DNA from: Polyangiaceae bacterium
GTDB taxonomy: Bacteria > Myxococcota_A > Polyangia > Polyangiales > Polyangiaceae
Assembly: GCA_020633205.1 (NCBI GenBank)
Contig: JACKEB010000020.1
Coordinates: 62,001-126,000 of the forward strand
Direction: 5' to 3'
DNA: 64,000 nucleotides
The position numbers were made by a program, and so were the translations under genes. Positions 60,625 to 64,000 of this stretch are shown one piece after another (within the stretch, counting starts at the first letter, position 1; each line of letters starts with the position of its first letter). The notes under the pieces were generated by a model that had not been told where the DNA came from, searched no databases, and saw only the letters and a program-made list of their open reading frames with translations.

Positions 60625-61836
60625 ATGCAGTCACTGGTGGCCGATGCAGGATTGCTCGCGGCGGCGAGCTCTTTCGGTTTGGTTCTGCTCACCCACGGTT
60701 GTGTCCGCCGGGTGCTACGAACTTCAGAACGCTCGGATAGCGCTCCGCAGGCGACTCCAGCGATTTCCGTGTTGAAACCGCTGAAGGGAGTCGACGAAGA
60801 GCTGCTCGACAACTTGCGGGCGCTCGCCCTTCAAGACTACCCGGCGTTCGAGCTGGTACTCGGGACGCGGGACGCCGACGATCCGGCGCTTCCGATCGCC
60901 CGGCAGCTAGTCCGGGAGTTCCCCGACGTCTCGATCCGCGTGGTCAGCGGCGCCCCCGACATTGGCTTGAACCCCAAGGTAAGCAACCTCGAGTGGCTGA
61001 CACGACACGCCCGCCACGGGGTCCTGCTGGTCAGTGACGCTAACGTACGGCCAGGCCCAGGCTACCTGAGAGCCATGGCAGAGGAACTCAGCCGTCCAGA
61101 TGTTGGCCTGGTGAGCAGCGTGTTGGTTGGCAGCGAACAGCGCTCCGTGGGTGCCCTGTTCGAGAACCTGCACCTCAACTCCTTCATCACGGCGACGGTT
61201 TGCGGCGCACATCTCTTGGCGAGTCACCCCTGTGTCGTAGGCAAATCCATGCTGCTGCGCCGGGAAGCGCTGAATGCCCTGGGTGGTTGGTGCGCTGTGA
61301 AGGACGTGCTGGCCGAGGACTACCTGCTCGGGCAGCGCTTCAAGCAAGCCGGCTACGACGTGGCCCTCTCAGGTTTTGTGCTGACAGCAGTGAACACCGA
61401 ACGCGGCGTGAAGGACTTTGCCGCGCGGCACTTACGCTGGAACCAAATGCGGCGGCGCATCGCGCCGCGGATGTACGTGCTCGAGCCGTTGCTGAACCCT
61501 GTCGTGTGGTGCGCGTTGTTGCTCGCCTTTGGGGCGCTGGGCTTGGCTTCACGCTGGGCCGAGACGTCCACACTGATGCTCATTGGAGGCGCCGGCATGC
61601 TGTTGAAGGCCGCCCTCGACTCGCTGATCAGCGAGCGGCTCGGGGCCGGACTGCGACACCAACGTCAGGCCTTGTGGGTTCCCGCCAAGGATCTGCTCGT
61701 GTTTGCGCTGTGGATGATCGGAGCGTTCAAGCGCAGCGTCACCTGGAGAGGCAACGCGATGCGCATCTGCGATGGCTCCAGGCTGATTCCAAGTCACCCC
61801 AAGCAAGCCGGCAAGGCGCTTGCAGAGGTTGTGTAG
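60625..61836 (+). CDS. GT21-type glycosyltransferase (ceramide glucosyltransferase-like)
   Basis: The protein has 403 residues. ATG 60625 has GAGGGAGTG upstream. N-terminal helix, then the GT-A domain: VLKPLKGVDEELLDNL, LVSDANVRPGPGYL (metal site), VLAEDYLLGQRFKQAGYDVALS (the catalytic Asp region) and HLRWNQMRRR ((Q/R)xxRW-type motif). C-terminal hydrophobic helices follow. GT21 enzymes add sugar to ceramide or related lipids at the membrane. A phosphatase-superfamily lipoprotein gene follows after 6 bases, so the two probably act on the same lipid. Confidence 0.88.
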   Translation: MQSLVADAGLLAAASSFGLVLLTHGCVRRVLRTSERSDSAPQATPAISVLKPLKGVDEELLDNLRALALQDYPAFELVLGTRDADDPALPIARQLVREFPDVSIRVVSGAPDIGLNPKVSNLEWLTRHARHGVLLVSDANVRPGPGYLRAMAEELSRPDVGLVSSVLVGSEQRSVGALFENLHLNSFITATVCGAHLLASHPCVVGKSMLLRREALNALGGWCAVKDVLAEDYLLGQRFKQAGYDVALSGFVLTAVNTERGVKDFAARHLRWNQMRRRIAPRMYVLEPLLNPVVWCALLLAFGALGLASRWAETSTLMLIGGAGMLLKAALDSLISERLGAGLRHQRQALWVPAKDLLVFALWMIGAFKRSVTWRGNAMRICDGSRLIPSHPKQAGKALAEVV

Positions 61837-61842
61837 CAAGAG

Positions 61843-62919
61843 ATGAACACGCTACCTCGAACGCGGTTTTCCAGGCTGATGCAGCAGGCGCTGCTGCTGG
61901 TCGCGTGTCTGACGTGCACCCTCACCTGCGCACCCGTGGCGAATGTGCGAGCCGGTACCCCCGCGGAAACACCCGTGCGAATTGCACGGGAGATCCCCGA
62001 GCCAGCCGACCACGTGGTGCTTCTAACGACGGATGGCGTGCGTTGGCAGGACGTGTTCAGCAGCCGAGGCGCCGATGAACTTCCGACGCTCAATCGCTTG
62101 ATGACCTCAGACGGCGCAGCGATTGGGGCACCCAATGGCCGCAGTGCAATCACTGCCAGCGGTCCTGCATTCCTTTCGCTGCCCGGCTACCGCGAGCTGC
62201 TGTCGGGGCATGCTTCTCAGGGCTGCCAGGCGAACGACTGCAAGGCTCCCACCGAAGCCGGTCTAGTCGAAGAGCTGTCAGGAGCAGACCCGGGAGACAT
62301 CGCAGTCTTCTCTTCCTGGGGCACGGTTGGCGACGCGCTCACCCACGACGCGAACGCGGTGGTTAGCGCGGGAAAGAAGTACTTGCTCGGTGAGCCAGAG
62401 CTCGCGCGCGTCGGCTTGCTCGGCGCCTGGGAGGACGCCCAAACGGGTAAGTCGACCCCAGGCTGGGGTAGCTACCGCCCTGACGCGCGAACGTCGGCGC
62501 TCGCGATCGAATACTTGGAGCGTCGCGAACCTCGCTTCATGTTCTTGAGCCTGGGAGACACCGACGAGTACGCGCACCAAGGCAAGCGCGACGACTACTG
62601 GCGCGCGCTGAGGAACTTCGATGACACCGTGGCCGCCGTCGAACGCAAGCTGACGGAGTTTGCCGCCCGCGGCGATAGGACTCTACTCATCGTGACGACG
62701 GACCACGGCCGTGCGGACAACTTCACCGAACACGGCCCCAAATTCCCGGAGTCTTCCCGGGTTTGGCTAGTCGCCACTGGAAGTGTTGTGAAAGCACGTG
62801 GGCGTATCGAGTCGCCCTCGGTCCGTCATCTGCGAGACGTCGCCCCGACGGTCCTCCTGGCTACGGGCTACGCGCCCAATGCGAATCACGATGGCGAACC
62901 GCTGCTAGAACTCTTCTAG
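61843..62919 (+). CDS. Alkaline-phosphatase-superfamily lipoprotein
   Basis: The protein has 358 residues. The N-terminal signal segment probably ends near LTCAPV (lipobox Cys near residue 29). The metal-site pattern HVVLLTTDGVRWQDVF and IVTTDHGRADN (Asp-His ligands) places it in the alkaline phosphatase/sulfatase superfamily. The nucleophile region reads FLSLPGYRELLSG, with Ser where sulfatases have formylglycine. It starts 6 bases after the glycosyltransferase stop, so the two are an operon. Likely an envelope phosphatase or phosphotransferase; substrate unknown. Confidence 0.85.
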   Translation: MNTLPRTRFSRLMQQALLLVACLTCTLTCAPVANVRAGTPAETPVRIAREIPEPADHVVLLTTDGVRWQDVFSSRGADELPTLNRLMTSDGAAIGAPNGRSAITASGPAFLSLPGYRELLSGHASQGCQANDCKAPTEAGLVEELSGADPGDIAVFSSWGTVGDALTHDANAVVSAGKKYLLGEPELARVGLLGAWEDAQTGKSTPGWGSYRPDARTSALAIEYLERREPRFMFLSLGDTDEYAHQGKRDDYWRALRNFDDTVAAVERKLTEFAARGDRTLLIVTTDHGRADNFTEHGPKFPESSRVWLVATGSVVKARGRIESPSVRHLRDVAPTVLLATGYAPNANHDGEPLLELF

Positions 62920-62946
62920 CCAGTTTCCGCAAGGTAATGTTTGCCG

Positions 62947-63138
62947 TTACCCAAGCGAGACAGCGCTGAGGACACAGCCTGCTACAACTAGCGCCGCAAA
63001 CAGCCAGACCTCTTCGCGATGGATTCGCTCAAAAAGCGGCAACGCCCAGCTCGCGAGATCGCGCCCCGTGCGCCACGCGCGCGGACGACGCACGCGCTCA
63101 AGCGGGAAGCGGATGACGACGGCGCCAGCGTGTTGCAT
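62947..63138 (-). CDS. Small single-pass membrane protein
   Basis: The protein has 63 residues. A basic N-terminal section containing VVIRFPLERVRRPR is followed by a C-terminal transmembrane helix (VWLFAALVVAGCVLSAVSLG). No known family, but the composition is protein-like. Upstream sits TTGTCA-N17-CATACT, a good sigma-70 promoter whose predicted start is the ATG itself, so it may be translated from a leaderless message. Confidence 0.5.
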   Translation of the reverse strand: MQHAGAVVIRFPLERVRRPRAWRTGRDLASWALPLFERIHREEVWLFAALVVAGCVLSAVSLG

Positions 63139-63144
63139 CGACTC

Positions 63145-63182
63145 AGTATGGTCCGGCGCCCAGCATGTGACAACTCCGTAAC
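63145..63182 (-). promoter_or_regulatory. Sigma-70-type promoter overlapping a GTTAC/GTCAC repeat
   Basis: On the minus strand: -35 TTGTCA (63173-63168), 17-base spacer, -10 CATACT (63150-63145), with the ATG at 63138 at the predicted transcription start. GTTAC-N6-GTCAC (63182-63167) overlaps the -35, with 11-base spacing as seen upstream of the phoB-like genes. Confidence 0.5.
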
Positions 63183-63230
63183 GATTCTCTGTCGTTTACG
63201 AAACGCAAACGCATTCCAGTGAGGGTTTCG

Positions 63231-63294
63231 CCGACGTCACGCAGCGCCGACGTCACGCAGCGCCGACGTCACGCAGCGCCGACGTCACGCAGCG
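63231..63294. repeat. Four perfect 16-base tandem repeats
   Basis: Unit CCGACGTCACGCAGCG, four identical copies in a row, each carrying the palindrome GACGTC. No frame runs cleanly through it. It lies in a non-coding stretch before the right-edge gene. Confidence 0.95.
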
Positions 63295-63395
63295 CTGTCA
63301 CCCCGCGCTCATGGGAGCGAACCAAGCTGGTCCACAGATGTTGCGGAAGTCACATCCGGCAGCCATGAAACCCATAGAAACTGCTGCATATGGCG

Positions 63396-63440
63396 CAGTT
63401 CTCTTCGCCGCAGCTTTCCTCGCCACAGTTCTCCTCGCCG
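63396..63440. repeat. Three 15-base tandem repeats
   Basis: Units CAGTTCTCTTCGCCG, CAGCTTTCCTCGCCA and CAGTTCTCCTCGCCG. Two overlapping plus-strand frames cross it, each with a hydrophobic part, so whether it codes for protein is not clear. Confidence 0.75.
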
Positions 63441-63756
63441 CAGTTGACCTCTGGGTGGGCCGCGTTGGCGAGCCCCGCCGGGCGCTCTCACGCCGCGGTT
63501 CCGGTCATCTGGCTGCGCTGGATATGCGGAACTCTGCTGGTGTGTTTGCTGGGTTGGCTCGCCATCGCCAGCTGGGCAGCTGAAGGCGACGCAAGTTGCA
63601 CGCCTTCGCAAGTCCACTAACGAAGCCGGAGTTGCTCAGCCCGCCGCACTCGCGCCGAACGGCCGTTTGCCCGCGTTTTTTGCACGTTTTTGGCGAGCGA
63701 ATCCGAAGCGACGCCTGTTTGACACGTTGCGGCAATCCTGGCCTGGGATAACCGCT

Positions 63757-63773
63757 ATGCCGCAGTGCGGCAT
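63757..63773. promoter_or_regulatory. Inverted repeat upstream of the right-edge gene
   Basis: ATGCCGCAGTGCGGCAT: perfect 8-base arms around one base. It lies 114 bases before the start of the right-edge gene, shortly after a GATAAC (63747-63752) that could be a -10 but has no well-spaced -35. Possible operator. Confidence 0.45.
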
Positions 63774-63887
63774 GCGCTCCACCCAGAGTTTTGGGCGAAC
63801 CGCCCGCTCACTCTGCCAAGCCCGCACGGCTCGGGGGGTGGCAGCGCGAAACCCGGCCTGACCGGCCAACAACCAGGAGATCGCGCG

Positions 63888-64000
63888 ATGTCAGAAGAAA
63901 CCACCACAGAGACCGTCATCGAGTCCGTCGAGTCCGAGACCCCAGCGGAAGCCAAGCCAAGCAAGGCCAGCGAGCTGCTGGGACTCGGAAAGTCGAAGCT
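63888..64000 (+). CDS. Unknown protein, N-terminal fragment (runs off the window)
   Basis: Starts MSEETTTETVIESVESE with AGGAG about 8 bases before the ATG. Only about 37 residues are inside the window: an acidic, Ala/Pro/Lys-rich start leading into SELLGLGKSK. It is too short to identify. Confidence 0.6.
   Translation, partial: MSEETTTETVIESVESETPAEAKPSKASELLGLGKSK

Noticed and set aside
63309..63620. Three overlapping frames (two plus, one minus) of 76-102 codons around the 15-base repeat
   Set aside because: None has a good ribosome site; the repeat makes all frames look ordered. Left as a repeat only.
63719..63752. TTGACA and GATAAC as a promoter pair
   Set aside because: The spacer is 22 bases, too long for a normal sigma-70 promoter.

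Overview
The window looks like chromosome from a high-GC myxobacterium-type bacterium (Myxococcota, probably the Polyangiales side). The evidence is very GC-rich coding sequence, many lipobox lipoproteins (one with a long Gly/Ser/Asn linker), an OmpA protein with TSP3 calcium repeats, a Hanks-type Ser/Thr kinase, a hybrid histidine kinase and a LiuC/AUH-like hydratase. This is inferred from protein style; there is no rRNA or other marker in view. I saw no rRNA, tRNA, CRISPR array, insertion sequence or prophage.

Layout. 0-8 kb: hypothetical proteins, a compact type II-like restriction-modification pair (methyltransferase plus PD-(D/E)XK nuclease), a secreted alpha/beta hydrolase, and a Coq4-like protein divergent from a TetR regulator with two matching operators. 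7.3-10.8 kb: a LysR regulator divergent from DUF2849, sulfite reductase and DUF934 (sulfur assimilation). 10.8-16.3 kb: envelope proteins (OmpA/TSP3, a zinc-ribbon membrane protein, a Cys-rich lipoprotein). 16.5-22.2 kb: a small winged helix protein, RecD2 helicase, a ChaN-like lipoprotein and a hybrid histidine kinase. 22.2-28.3 kb: M1 aminopeptidase with HEAT repeats, enoyl-CoA hydratase, aspartate kinase and M17 aminopeptidase. 28.4-36.3 kb: a sulfatase-fold lipoprotein, other lipoproteins, ApbE, a PHM-like copper protein and unknowns. 36.3-42.1 kb: BolA, NhaA, a pseudopilin-like protein, DUF924 plus a Ser/Thr kinase, and UbiB. 42.3-45.8 kb: Aat, then CysD and a CysN carrying a degenerate APS-kinase-like tail.

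46.4-60 kb is the most coherent region: PhoU, PhoR, two PhoB-like regulators, a divergent TonB-ExbB-ExbD-ExbD operon, a large TonB-dependent receptor and a beta-helix-like lipoprotein. Both regulator genes carry the same direct repeat (GTCAC-N6-GTCAC, the geometry of a Pho box) exactly 28 nt before their start codons. A one-mismatch version lies at the same distance before tonB, and looser versions precede the receptor and the lipoprotein. My main hypothesis is a phosphate-controlled, TonB-driven outer-membrane uptake system. The substrate is not known.

60-64 kb: YggT, a GT21 (ceramide-glucosyltransferase-like) enzyme with an alkaline-phosphatase-superfamily lipoprotein 6 bp downstream, a small membrane protein with a leaderless promoter, tandem repeats, and the start of an unknown gene running off the right edge.
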